Shown: one piece after another, positions 45,565-54,495 of the stretch
Numbering within the stretch: the stretch's first letter is position 1
Layout of the letters: each line of letters starts with the position of its first letter
Origin: Gammaproteobacteria bacterium
GTDB lineage: Bacteria > Pseudomonadota > Gammaproteobacteria > Steroidobacterales > XN24
Assembly: GCA_024640085.1 (NCBI GenBank)
Contig: JAHEFR010000001.1
Span: forward strand, 124,001 to 188,000
Direction: 5' to 3'
DNA length: 64,000 nt
The notes under the pieces: generated by a model
The model's input: the letters and a program-made list of their open reading frames with translations, nothing else
What the model was told of the DNA's origin: nothing
Database searches by the model: none
Translations under genes and position numbers: made by a program

Positions 45565-46677
45565 TTATGGACCCGGCCCCGTAGTCTTGTTGGCGGGGAC
45601 CGGAGCCGCCATCAGACCCCGCACGCGCTCGACTGCGCGTTCCAGATCGCCCGTGGGCATCCTGGTACGACGAGGCAATGCGCCTCCCATCCATGCCACC
45701 TGGCCGTTGTCGAGGAGCCGGTCGTGAAACAGGCTCAGATCCCGGGTCAGCCGCCGGTGACCGAATCGCATCAGTCCCCGGTACAGTAAGGCGCCCAGGC
45801 GGAAGTCATCCGAGTGACCGGGACCGGAATCGAACATATGGACCGGCTTGCCGGTCGCTATCGCCTCGGACAACATGGAGACGCTGTCGCAGGTGACGAT
45901 CAGGTCGTCCGACACGGCGAGGATGCCGTAGTAGGGGTTGGTTTCCGAGTCCGGCGTCCAGCCATAAACGTAGGCGGGGCAATCAAGCGTGGCGCCCACG
46001 GCTTCGGTCGCGGCCGGGGACGTCCTGGCGCTGGTTGTTACTAACAGTGACCCGCCGCTCCGGTTCACCATCCGGTTCGCCTCGGCAGCCAGCCGCGCAG
46101 CGGTCCCAGGGCCGAGCGTGTAGGGTCCGCTGCTGCCGCCTATCAGCAGACCCGTGTAAGGGCGTGGCAGATGGCTGAAGGCGGGCGCCCAGCGTTCCGC
46201 CGCGGCCGCCAGCGTGTCCACGCCGACCCTGTGCAGGGTCCCGGTATTCTGGAGGATGTTCGCCTTTTCTGGCAGGCGATACTGCGGGGTTGTTATCACA
46301 AGATCGAATCGCTCGTACGAGGCCCATGGGCGGCCCACGTGGACGAGTCGGCAGCGTTCGCCGGCGCTTTGCCTGATCCACCGGGCGATCGGTTCGTTAC
46401 GCATGCCGGCCGAGATCACGAGATCCGGCCACGGCGGTTCCAGGGCGCCAGACATGCGCCGATCGATTCCGGTCAGGCTGGTGGCCATGAACAGGCCGGG
46501 AACGAAATCCCAGGGCCGGAGACTGAGGTCCTTGATCACGTACGGCCAGCCCAGTGCCTCGGCCAGCGCCAGCATCTGGGTGCGCTCACCGGCCCGGTAT
46601 CCCGAAACGACCCATACCAGCGGGGCGGCGGCGGACGCCGACGGTGGGTCCCTTGCTTGATCGTGGCTCTGGTCCAT
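45565..46677 (-). CDS. ELM1-family protein, paralogue 2
   Basis: This 370-residue protein shares the family blocks with the 40833 gene: GYRAGERTQM, ISAGMRNEPIARWI, VHVGRPWA, DLVITTPQY, LIGGSSGPY, TTSARTS, and VTCDSVSMLSEA followed by KPVHMFD. The GESMSM of paralogue 1 is CDSVSM here. It lies upstream of the ACP-synthase genes on the same strand. Predicted to be a GT-B-type transferase of unknown donor and acceptor. Confidence 0.82.
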   Translation of the reverse strand: MDQSHDQARDPPSASAAAPLVWVVSGYRAGERTQMLALAEALGWPYVIKDLSLRPWDFVPGLFMATSLTGIDRRMSGALEPPWPDLVISAGMRNEPIARWIRQSAGERCRLVHVGRPWASYERFDLVITTPQYRLPEKANILQNTGTLHRVGVDTLAAAAERWAPAFSHLPRPYTGLLIGGSSGPYTLGPGTAARLAAEANRMVNRSGGSLLVTTSARTSPAATEAVGATLDCPAYVYGWTPDSETNPYYGILAVSDDLIVTCDSVSMLSEAIATGKPVHMFDSGPGHSDDFRLGALLYRGLMRFGHRRLTRDLSLFHDRLLDNGQVAWMGGALPRRTRMPTGDLERAVERVRGLMAAPVPANKTTGPGP

Positions 46678-46940
46678 CGCCGTCCGTGTCGTTGTCTGGG
46701 GTCACGCCAACCTTCGGTCCCGGGAGCGGGGCGCGCAAGGGATTGTATTCCATGGGCCCTGCGACCCCCACCCACGCGCTTCCATTCGGCGGGCGGCGCG
46801 GAGACAATCGGGGGTCATGGTGGATCGAATTCCGGACTTTTCCCGTCGCGCTTCCGTGATTCCCCGGCCGGGCGATGGGGTGATCGGTCAGATTCTGGCC
46901 GCACGGCGGGCATGGCCAGGTTCGACAAGGGACGCCTGAC

Positions 46941-47891
46941 ATGGCCCGTCTGTTACTGGGGAATTCGTTACGCAGGGTCGCCGTCCGCTTCCCCATCATC
47001 CAGCGCATGCTCTGGCTGATAGAAGCTGGGTTCCTCGGGTTGCTGTTGTGGCTGACCAGTATTCTCCCCGCTGACATCGCCACGGCCGCTGGCAAACGGA
47101 TACTCATGTGGGTCGGCCCGCGACAGGCCAAACACAGGAAGATCGAGGAGAACCTCGGGCTGGCTTTCCCCGACAAGACACCCGGGGAAATCCGTGCCCT
47201 GGCCAGGGCGGTATGGGGGAACGTCGGCGCGCTGCTGGCAGAATACGGGCACCTGGACGATATCTGCAGGCGCGGCCCGGACGAGCGCCTGGAGACCCGT
47301 GTCCTCGGTGACATCGAGGCGTTCAGGCAGGATGGCAGGGCAGGCATATTTGTCGCGGCGCATCTCGCCAACTGGGAACTCTGCGCGCCCGCCGTCCGGC
47401 GGTACACGCCGTCAGTTACCGGTATTTATACCCCGTTGCAGAACCCGTGGCTGGATCGGATGCTGTCGAAACGCCGAGAAGCCCTTGGGTGCCGGCTGAT
47501 AAAGCGGGACGAGAGCATGCGCACCCTGATCAGGGAGCTCCATGAGGGTCGCTCGATCGGCATGATAATCGACCAGCGCGTGGATAGCGGCCAGCCGATC
47601 CCGATGTTCGGGATCGAGAAGATGACGACCATTGTCCCGGCCCGCCTGGCATTGCGGCACGATTACGAGCTGATACCGATCCGCGCGGAGCGACTCGAGG
47701 GGGCCCGATTCCGGGCCACCTTCTATCCCCCGGTCCAGCCAGACGATCCGGACGCGTCGGAAATCGACCAGGCGATCCAGATGACGGCCAAGATCAATGC
47801 CTTGTTCGAGGAGTGGATCCGGGAGCGGCCACAGGACTGGTTCTGTTCGAAGCGGCGCTTCCCCAAGGACGCCGTCCCGGCACGCCACTGA
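46941..47891 (+). CDS. LpxL/HtrB-type lysophospholipid acyltransferase
   Basis: This 316-residue protein has an N-terminal hydrophobic stretch (FLGLLLWLTSILPADIA), the catalytic HLANWE (H141, E146, HxxxxE/D as in LpxL), and IDQRVDSGQPI with FG. LpxL-family enzymes add acyl groups to the Kdo2-lipid A precursor at the inner membrane. Its position inside the lipid island makes a role in acylating the island's product possible, but it could also be an ordinary late lipid A acyltransferase. It overlaps no neighbour; a gap of 295 nt follows. Confidence 0.85.
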   Translation: MARLLLGNSLRRVAVRFPIIQRMLWLIEAGFLGLLLWLTSILPADIATAAGKRILMWVGPRQAKHRKIEENLGLAFPDKTPGEIRALARAVWGNVGALLAEYGHLDDICRRGPDERLETRVLGDIEAFRQDGRAGIFVAAHLANWELCAPAVRRYTPSVTGIYTPLQNPWLDRMLSKRREALGCRLIKRDESMRTLIRELHEGRSIGMIIDQRVDSGQPIPMFGIEKMTTIVPARLALRHDYELIPIRAERLEGARFRATFYPPVQPDDPDASEIDQAIQMTAKINALFEEWIRERPQDWFCSKRRFPKDAVPARH

Positions 47892-48186
47892 CGGGCGAGA
47901 GCCAATCAACGGCGCCCTGAATAAGCGGCCACGGCCGGATTCCGGTGTGACAAAGGGGGACAGCCTGCCTCATAATTACCGGCTGGTTCCCCTGGATGGC
48001 GGACGCGTACCGCATTTTCGGGGGTGGTTCTGCCAGCGGTCGGCCCCATCGGCGATCGGTCCCACGGCGAGCGGCTCCACCAGCGGGTGGCATTATTGGC
48101 AGGTTGCTTCAAGTCCATGCCGGAACCCACACCGGGCCCGGCCCCGGCGGACGCGGCGCTCCGGCCTTCCACGACGGAATATCCCC

Positions 48187-49152
48187 ATGATCGCGATCAG
48201 TGACGGCGTCAAGAAATGGTCGATCCTGCTGCCGACCTACCTGCTTCCGGCGGCACCCCGCGTGGCGCTACGGCGGCGTTACCTGGCCCGCCTGGAACTG
48301 GCGAAGGCCAAGCGCGCGCAGATGCTGATCATCGGTCACCCGAAGAGCGGCAACACCTGGCTGAAGGTCATGATCTCGCGGCTATTCCAGGTCAGGTTCG
48401 ACCTGCCGGCGTCCCGGTTGATCAATACGGACGAACTGGCGTTGAAGCATCCGGAGATACCCCGGCTCGCAGCCAGCAATGGCTTCTATAGCTACGAGGG
48501 CGTCGTCGGGGACGCGTTGGCGCCGGATGCCCCGGATTCCGAGCTGCGTCATAAACCTGTGCTGTTCATCGCGCGGCATCCCTGTGATATCGCCGTATCG
48601 TGGTTCTTCCAGTTCACCAAACGGCAGTCGAAGCACAAGCAGGAACTGATCAATCACTTCATCGATCACCCGATCGACCGCAGGACAATTGAGATGTGGG
48701 ACTTTGTTCGGCACAGCGACATCGGGCTGCCGTTCCTGGTTGAGTATCTGAACACCTGGGCGCGCAATGTGGAGCACCTGGAGCGAGGCATGATCCTGCG
48801 GTACGAGGATCTGCGCGCCAGGCCCGCAGAGAATCTCAGACGGGCTGTCGATCTCATGGGTTGCGAGTTCTCCAACGAAGAGATAGACGAGGCCGTACGT
48901 TTCGGCTCCTTCGACAACCTCAGGAAACTGGAGACTGGCGGTTTCTTCCGACAGGGTGGCATGACGCTGCGCAATCCGGATGACCCGAATACGTTCAAGG
49001 TCCGCCGAGGTAAGGTGGGTGGCTACAAGGATTACTTCACACCGGAGCAGGCCGAAGAACTGGAGGAGATCGTGCGCGTGCGCCTGTCGCCCTCCCTCGG
49101 ATACACGACCGCCGGGCCGGAGCGTTCGGAGACGGCCGCAGTCGGCGCCTGA
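48187..49152 (+). CDS. Short PAPS-dependent sulfotransferase, paralogue 2
   Basis: This 321-residue protein has HPKSGNTW (51-58) as the phosphosulfate loop, ARHPCDIAVSWFFQF (R130, S138), YEDLRARP, and KVGGYKDYF near the end. It is a more diverged member of the set of four: it has HPKSGN where the others have (F/W/Y)GKSGR. ATG 48187 is preferred because the upstream in-frame sequence overlaps a low-complexity area. It ends directly against the next ELM1 gene (stop 49152, start 49153), so the two are almost certainly co-transcribed. Confidence 0.85.
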   Translation: MIAISDGVKKWSILLPTYLLPAAPRVALRRRYLARLELAKAKRAQMLIIGHPKSGNTWLKVMISRLFQVRFDLPASRLINTDELALKHPEIPRLAASNGFYSYEGVVGDALAPDAPDSELRHKPVLFIARHPCDIAVSWFFQFTKRQSKHKQELINHFIDHPIDRRTIEMWDFVRHSDIGLPFLVEYLNTWARNVEHLERGMILRYEDLRARPAENLRRAVDLMGCEFSNEEIDEAVRFGSFDNLRKLETGGFFRQGGMTLRNPDDPNTFKVRRGKVGGYKDYFTPEQAEELEEIVRVRLSPSLGYTTAGPERSETAAVGA

Positions 49153-50331
49153 ATGTCAGCGCCGGCACGACCGACACCCACCGGCGCCGGCATCTCGGAC
49201 GCGGCCCGGCAGGCGGACGTGAACACCGGCGACCCGCCCAGAATCTGGATGGTCGTGGGCGACCGGCTCGGGGATAACTCCCAGGTGGAGAACCTGGTCT
49301 CCGGCCTCGGGCTCCCCTGCGAGCGGCGCTACGTCCGCGTCGAGGCTCCCTGGGTAAAGGGCAAGCCCAAAGTCATCCCGTCACTGCACCATATCGATCT
49401 CGAGACGTCCGATCCGCTTGAGCCGCCCTGGCCGGACATGGTGATTACCGTGGGCCGGCGCCTGTCCATGGTGGCGCTCTGGATACAGCAGCAATCCGCC
49501 GGGCGCACAAAGCTGGTGCTGGTGGGTAAGCCTTCAGGATCCCACAAACCGTTCTCGCTGATCGTAATCAGCGCCGAGGTCCAGATTGCGCCTCGCCCCA
49601 ATGTGATGCGCATATCCCTGCCATTGTTGAAGATAGATCGGGACCGAATCGATGCGGCCGTCGGCGAGTGGAGGGAAAGGCTGGCCCCATTACCCCGACC
49701 CCTTATCGGCATCCTCGTGGGCGGTCCGACGAATCCGTTCGTATTCAATCGAGGCGTATGTCAGCGTCTGCTCAGAATCGCGTGGGAGGTGGCCGAGACA
49801 GACGGCGGCACGCCGTACGTGACCACGAGCCCGCGGACGCCCCCGCGGGTGGTCGAGGCGCTCCGGGAAGGGCTGCCTCCGGAGGCCCGATTCTTCGAAT
49901 GGCGCCGTGGCGCCGAGGACAATCCCTACCAGGCGCTGCTGGGTCTCGCCGATGGGTTCGTGGTCACCGGCGACAGCATCTCCATGATTGTGGAGGTGGC
50001 GAAGCTCCGCAAGCCGCTCGCCATCTTCTCCTTGCCGTACGGCCTGCTCCACAAAGTGGACCGAATCCGCCGCGTTGGCGCCCGCTGGCTCTACCAGCCG
50101 GACGGTGCCGGCATGGACGGTTTCCGGCGCGTCCTGCGCCGAGCCGGTGGAGCGCTGGGCCTGCTGCCGCGGACACGGGATTTCACCGCCATTCACGATC
50201 TGCTATTCGATCGGGGACTGGCGGTGCCCGCCGGGTCCCCACTGGCTGAGCCTCGGGGCGAAGTGCCGAACGACCTAGAAGCGGTCGCGGAGCGGGTGCG
50301 GTCCTTGCTGGACGATCCGGGGAGAGTTTGA
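49153..50331 (+). CDS. ELM1-family protein, paralogue 3
   Basis: This 392-residue protein is the most diverged of the three. It retains GDRLGDNSQV, VGRRLSM, LIVISAEVQ, ILVGGPTNPF, TTSPRTP, and VVTGDSISMIVEVA with KPLAIF. The start directly follows the sulfotransferase stop. The pairing of an ELM1-type protein with a sulfotransferase suggests they act in sequence, with a sugar added and then sulfated, if ELM1 proteins are glycosyltransferases. Confidence 0.8.
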   Translation: MSAPARPTPTGAGISDAARQADVNTGDPPRIWMVVGDRLGDNSQVENLVSGLGLPCERRYVRVEAPWVKGKPKVIPSLHHIDLETSDPLEPPWPDMVITVGRRLSMVALWIQQQSAGRTKLVLVGKPSGSHKPFSLIVISAEVQIAPRPNVMRISLPLLKIDRDRIDAAVGEWRERLAPLPRPLIGILVGGPTNPFVFNRGVCQRLLRIAWEVAETDGGTPYVTTSPRTPPRVVEALREGLPPEARFFEWRRGAEDNPYQALLGLADGFVVTGDSISMIVEVAKLRKPLAIFSLPYGLLHKVDRIRRVGARWLYQPDGAGMDGFRRVLRRAGGALGLLPRTRDFTAIHDLLFDRGLAVPAGSPLAEPRGEVPNDLEAVAERVRSLLDDPGRV

Positions 50332-50335
50332 GCGG

Positions 50336-50974
50336 TCAGCCGCCCGGATGGATCAGGCGCAGCGCCTTCTTGACCGTCCGCGTGCCCAATCGGTCGATCC
50401 GCTGTTTCCACTGGGACAACCGACCGGACTTCAGATAGTTCATCTGAACCATCCGGCGCTCGCCTACGAAAGGCTTGTGGCCGTGGAAGGAGTGATCAGT
50501 GCGACGGAACGCAAGCAGCGTGCCACCAAGTGGCGGGACTTCCGCCGCATAGTCCTCGATATCGGAGTCCGACCGAAGCATCCGGAGCTGCCCTTCCTGA
50601 TTGGTCCAGTCCACGTTGAAGTACACCAGGATCGTGATGATCTTGCTGGGATGATCGGTGTGTATATTGCCGTCGCTTCGTTCGCAAAACTTGCGAACAG
50701 TCAGGGTGGTTGGGCACTCGGACAAGTCCAGGTCGAACTTGCGGCCTATGTGGTCTGCGAGGTCGGGTCCCTCGAGTTCCTCGAGAAAGTGCCGGAATCG
50801 TGGGCCAAAACTGGTGTCCTCGGGGTTCAGGTTTCCGGGGCGATCGATGGCTGGATAGTCATCGTTGATCGGCGCCAGATCGCCAGGTCGGACACACCCT
50901 GGCACGACCAGATAATCGAAGGGATCGCGTTGTAACGGCGTAGCGTCAATGGCGTCCAGATCGAGCACGCTCAT
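50336..50974 (-). CDS. Fe(II)/2-oxoglutarate oxygenase-like protein, second type
   Basis: This 212-residue protein has IHTDHPSK (H105, D107), a distal His in RRTDHSFHGH (H161 or H164), and R173 or R174 in GERRMVQMNYL, the expected HxD...H...R set. Its sequence differs strongly from the 27846 enzyme, so the two are not a simple duplicate pair. Convergent with the ELM1 gene (stops 5 nt apart). ATG 50974 is chosen with AAGGA 7 nt upstream. Candidate role: hydroxylation of a lipid chain or sugar of the island product. Confidence 0.72.
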   Translation of the reverse strand: MSVLDLDAIDATPLQRDPFDYLVVPGCVRPGDLAPINDDYPAIDRPGNLNPEDTSFGPRFRHFLEELEGPDLADHIGRKFDLDLSECPTTLTVRKFCERSDGNIHTDHPSKIITILVYFNVDWTNQEGQLRMLRSDSDIEDYAAEVPPLGGTLLAFRRTDHSFHGHKPFVGERRMVQMNYLKSGRLSQWKQRIDRLGTRTVKKALRLIHPGG

Positions 50975-51280
50975 GGATAGGTCCTTGAGGGCGGTCCGCC
51001 CTGTCGGTAGGGATGTGAAAAGGTTACCGGGAATGGGTCCGGATCGCCACCCGGATCGCGGCGCCACGTGGCCCCGGAGAAGCGCTGGCGCGGGGGCCGG
51101 CACCCCACCGGGGCAGCGGCTCCCTGCGGCACGATTCAAGCCCCAACGTGGTATCCTTGCGGCCCCCGGAGTACGGTGCCGGCGGGGGACACGCCAGGGC
51201 CGCTCTGGGCGGGCCCCAGCCCGGATTCCCGGTGAGTCGGGAGCGTACTTCGCAACTCTGGTTTCATAGGACATCCAGCC
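50975..51280. other. Divergent spacer between oxygenase and sulfotransferase genes
   Basis: This 306-nt GC-rich spacer has no credible gene. A weak TG-G-TATCCT element at 51149-51157 could be an extended -10 for the plus-strand sulfotransferase gene. Nothing else recognisable was found. Confidence 0.4.
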
Positions 51281-52234
51281 GTGTGGGAAGCCCTGTCCAG
51301 GCACGCGATCCTCGCGTTGCTTTTCTTCCTTCCATATCCGCGACGCAAGGCCATCGACCGCCGTTTACGCGGACGCGGGGAGTACCGGAAGCTTCACCGG
51401 GCGGACTGGCTGCTGGTTTCCTGGGGGAAGAGCGGGCGGACCTGGCTCAGGGTCATGTTGTCCCGCATCTATCAGCTGCAGTTCGACCTGCCTGACTATC
51501 ACATGCTGGATTTTGACAATCTCCACAACATGGACAAGCGGGCCCCCCGGATCTTCTTCACGCACGGCAACTACCTCCGGGATTACACCGGGCATGGTTA
51601 CGACACCAAAATCGACTTCATGGGCAAGAAGATCGTCTTCCTGGTGCGGGACCCCCGTGACGTGGCTGTTTCCCAGTACTTCCAATGGCGTTACCGGATG
51701 AGGCCCAGCAAAAAGCGCCTCAACGATTATCCGCCCCATGGTGAGGATCTCTCGGTCTTCGATTTCGTCATGGACCCGGAACAGGGTCTGCCCAGGGTTA
51801 TCAGCTATTTCAATGCCTGGCTGGAATGGGTCCCCAGGCTGGGCGATGTTCTCGTGATCCGGTACGAGGACATGCGCAGCGAACCGGGGGCAGTCTTGGC
51901 CCGGGTACTGGAATTTACCGGGACGCCGGGTACCGAGGACCAGATCCGCGATGCAGTGGATTTCGCCGCTTTCGACAATCTGAAGAAGATGGAGGAGAAG
52001 CGCTCCTTCCCGTTGTGGCGGACGGGCCTGAGACTGACGCCGGGTCAAAAGGGGAATCCCGACTCATACAAGGTGCGCAGGGCGAAGGTCGGCGGGTACC
52101 GGGACTATTTCACCGACCGAGAGGTCGAGTGTATCGACGCCATGGTGGACGCTGAACTCGCGCCGGAACTTGGTTACGGTCATGGGGCCGCAACGGCCAA
52201 ACCAGGGGAACCCGAAGTCAGGCAGTTCCGGTAA
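51281..52234 (+). CDS. Short PAPS-dependent sulfotransferase, paralogue 3
   Basis: This 317-residue protein (GTG start) has WGKSGRTW (48-55), VRDPRDVAVSQYFQW (R123, S131), IRYEDMRSEP, and KVGGYRDYF. It is close to the paralogues at 29474 and 53215 in length and block order. It faces the GT8-like gene at 52265 (convergent, stops 30 nt apart). The substrate is unknown. Confidence 0.86.
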   Translation: MWEALSRHAILALLFFLPYPRRKAIDRRLRGRGEYRKLHRADWLLVSWGKSGRTWLRVMLSRIYQLQFDLPDYHMLDFDNLHNMDKRAPRIFFTHGNYLRDYTGHGYDTKIDFMGKKIVFLVRDPRDVAVSQYFQWRYRMRPSKKRLNDYPPHGEDLSVFDFVMDPEQGLPRVISYFNAWLEWVPRLGDVLVIRYEDMRSEPGAVLARVLEFTGTPGTEDQIRDAVDFAAFDNLKKMEEKRSFPLWRTGLRLTPGQKGNPDSYKVRRAKVGGYRDYFTDREVECIDAMVDAELAPELGYGHGAATAKPGEPEVRQFR

Positions 52235-52264
52235 GGCTCCTTTCCCGGCGCGGGGACAGGTCGA

Positions 52265-53176
52265 TCAGGCTGCCAGCGGGGGCGTTCGTCCAAGTACCTC
52301 AAGCGCGTCGTGACGGATGTGGTTCTTGCTCATCTCGTCCCGCAGCCGATCCTCGTCGATGACTCCATTCTCCAGGCACTCTCCCAGCAGCCCGAAGAAG
52401 AACTGTTCCTGTTTCGGGTCCGGATGTCTTTGATAATGCCCGGCGAAGCGGTACTCACCGAAAAGGGCGCGCCGGGCCCTGCGGATCCAATGGCGCGGCG
52501 GAAACAGTCGGAATGTGTCCGCCGGCCTGTAATCGACCGGCAGGCCCGTCTTCCAGGGCTGAGTCTTGCGCTTGGTGTTATGGAGCAACCGGGTGTTCTC
52601 ATCCAGGTGGTCAAAATCGTTCCACTCGTTGCCGAACAGACCGATCGTGCTTCGGTCCTCAAGCTTCAGGGAAATCCAATCCATGTAATCCCGGCGCAAC
52701 TCGAACATCTCGGCGAACTGTTCCTCCACCCGCCAGTGGGTCAGCTGGCTGCAATCGAGCAACATGACGCTTGAGGCCAGCGCGCCGCGTCTGCCTTTCG
52801 AGCCAGATTTTGGCCTGCACATCAGTGCCTTACCGTCCATATCCCTGGCCAGGAGTTCCCAGACATCGCCGGCGGCGAACACGTCCGGATCGATTATCAG
52901 GGCCCTGCCCTGGTAGCCCATCAACTGGGGAGGCATGAATCTCAAGGGGGTAAAGGACTGGAGATCGTCGTTGAGCCACGGACGCCGCTCGCCGTCCCGG
53001 AGATAGAGCTGCCCTTCGCGTGCGTGCATGAAGGCCTGGTCCCGGGTATGGATGAAGTGCACGTCGAAGCGGTCGGCGTGGCTGCTGTTTCGCTTTAGCG
53101 AGTAACGCGACACGAGGGCCCCGAGCATCTGCCGGTCGTTGGTATGTATGAAGACGCAGGGTTTGCTTGCTTCCAT
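52265..53176 (-). CDS. GT8-like glycosyltransferase, paralogue 3
   Basis: This 303-residue protein shares all the blocks of the other two: RYSLKRNS, LQSFTPLRFMPPQLMGYQGRA, IIDPDVFAAGD (DPD motif), LLHNTKRKTQPWKTG and KNHIRHDALEV at the end. It lies 38 nt downstream of the sulfotransferase gene at 53215, and the 28572/29474 pair has the same order, so the glycosyltransferase-sulfotransferase module is duplicated. Confidence 0.78.
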   Translation of the reverse strand: MEASKPCVFIHTNDRQMLGALVSRYSLKRNSSHADRFDVHFIHTRDQAFMHAREGQLYLRDGERRPWLNDDLQSFTPLRFMPPQLMGYQGRALIIDPDVFAAGDVWELLARDMDGKALMCRPKSGSKGRRGALASSVMLLDCSQLTHWRVEEQFAEMFELRRDYMDWISLKLEDRSTIGLFGNEWNDFDHLDENTRLLHNTKRKTQPWKTGLPVDYRPADTFRLFPPRHWIRRARRALFGEYRFAGHYQRHPDPKQEQFFFGLLGECLENGVIDEDRLRDEMSKNHIRHDALEVLGRTPPLAA

Positions 53177-53214
53177 CTCGGTATCTCTGACTAGGCCGTT
53201 GATAGACGTTCGTT

Positions 53215-54165
53215 TCAGGCGGAGAGGATCTCGGCGGTCGGCCGCGGGCCCGCCGCCCGCGTGGTGTACCCGAACAGCGGCGACAGCCTGGCATCGAGCA
53301 ATGCCTCTATTTCCGCCACCTGGCGGTCATCGAAATAATCCCGGTAGCCGCCGACCTTTGCCCTGCGCACCTTGTATGAGTCAGGGTTCATCCGGTCGCG
53401 CGGTTTCATGCGCCCTCCGCTGAGCCAGAAACTGCCCTTCTGCTCCATCTTTCGCATGTTCTCTACCGAGCCGAACTCGACGGCGTCCCCGATTTCGGCA
53501 TCACTTGCCGATGTTCCGATGAAAGCCAGGATAGTGCCGAGGGTGCCGCCAGGATCCGCCCGAAGATCCTCGTAACGGACCAGGAGGGAGTCCTCCATAT
53601 CGGGAATATCCCGGGCCCAGAGGTTCATGAAGTCGATCGCCCGCACGAGGCCTGACTTCGGATCCATCACGAAGTCGAACAAATCTACGTCGCCGCTTCG
53701 CTCTGGGAACTCCAGCAGGTCGATCTTGCTCGGCTTCATTCGGTGCTTCCACTGGAAGAATTGGGAGACCGTCACGTCGGCAGGATGACGAACCAGCAGG
53801 ACTACCTTGCGTTCGCCGTAATCCGACTTGACGTCGCTGCTGCCGGTGTAGTCCCGGACGTAGTTATCGTGAGTAAAGAAGACTACCGGGATCGCCGGAT
53901 TCTTGCGGTGAAGATTGTCGAATGAAAGCAGGCTGTCCGTCGCCAGATTGTGCTTGACCTGGTAGACCCGCGACAGCATCACGCGTAGCCAGGTGCGGCC
54001 GCTCTTGCCGAAAGAGACGATGGTGCAGTCGGCGCGCCGCACCTTGCGGAACTGCTCCCGGCCACGATGCTTACGCTCGATGGCGATACGGCGCTCGCGG
54101 GGCAGGAAGAACACGGATCGCGTCACCACGAACCGGGATAGCTTCTTGATTACTGTGTGATACAT
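53215..54165 (-). CDS. Short PAPS-dependent sulfotransferase, paralogue 4
   Basis: This 316-residue protein has FGKSGRTW (52-59), VRHPADVTVSQFFQW (R126, S134), VRYEDLRAD, and KVGGYRDYF. It is most like the 29474 paralogue: same length, same partner order with a GT8-like gene. It is the last gene of the island before rnr. Confidence 0.86.
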   Translation of the reverse strand: MYHTVIKKLSRFVVTRSVFFLPRERRIAIERKHRGREQFRKVRRADCTIVSFGKSGRTWLRVMLSRVYQVKHNLATDSLLSFDNLHRKNPAIPVVFFTHDNYVRDYTGSSDVKSDYGERKVVLLVRHPADVTVSQFFQWKHRMKPSKIDLLEFPERSGDVDLFDFVMDPKSGLVRAIDFMNLWARDIPDMEDSLLVRYEDLRADPGGTLGTILAFIGTSASDAEIGDAVEFGSVENMRKMEQKGSFWLSGGRMKPRDRMNPDSYKVRRAKVGGYRDYFDDRQVAEIEALLDARLSPLFGYTTRAAGPRPTAEILSA

Positions 54166-54495
54166 CGCTGGGTGATCTCTCGGCCCTGAGGCAGGTATGC
54201 CAGGCCGATGTCCTGGCCCGTCCCGTCTGGTGCCGTCGTACGCCGGGAAATGGCATGTCTAGATCCCGTAATTACACTATTTGTGGCCGTCAGACTCAAT
54301 CTCCGGCAGCCCCGCTCCCGGCGGGACTGCTAGAATTGGCGGCATGAAGGGTCGCTCGGCGTCGCCAACGAGAGAGACCAGATCGATCCTGTGCTCGCGC
54401 CCCGCTAAGCGGTGATCCAGCCGCCGCGGCCTCCCGGCTGGTCCGCATCCCGCGGCGTCGCCCCGCCACCCGGCATCGCCACGATCGGAGAATCG
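54166..54495 (+). other. Non-coding region before rnr
   Basis: This 330-nt region marks the island's right edge and ends at the rnr ribosome-binding site. No gene of its own is visible. It holds the candidate extended -10 listed at 54328-54336, so the rnr leader would be about 160 nt. Confidence 0.5.
54328..54336 (+). promoter_or_regulatory. Candidate extended -10 for rnr-rlmB
   Basis: TGCTAGAAT (TG-n-TAGAAT) about 160 nt before the rnr ATG. It is identical to the element before hfq at 9499-9507. A -35 is not clear, which fits an extended -10 promoter. Confidence 0.4.
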
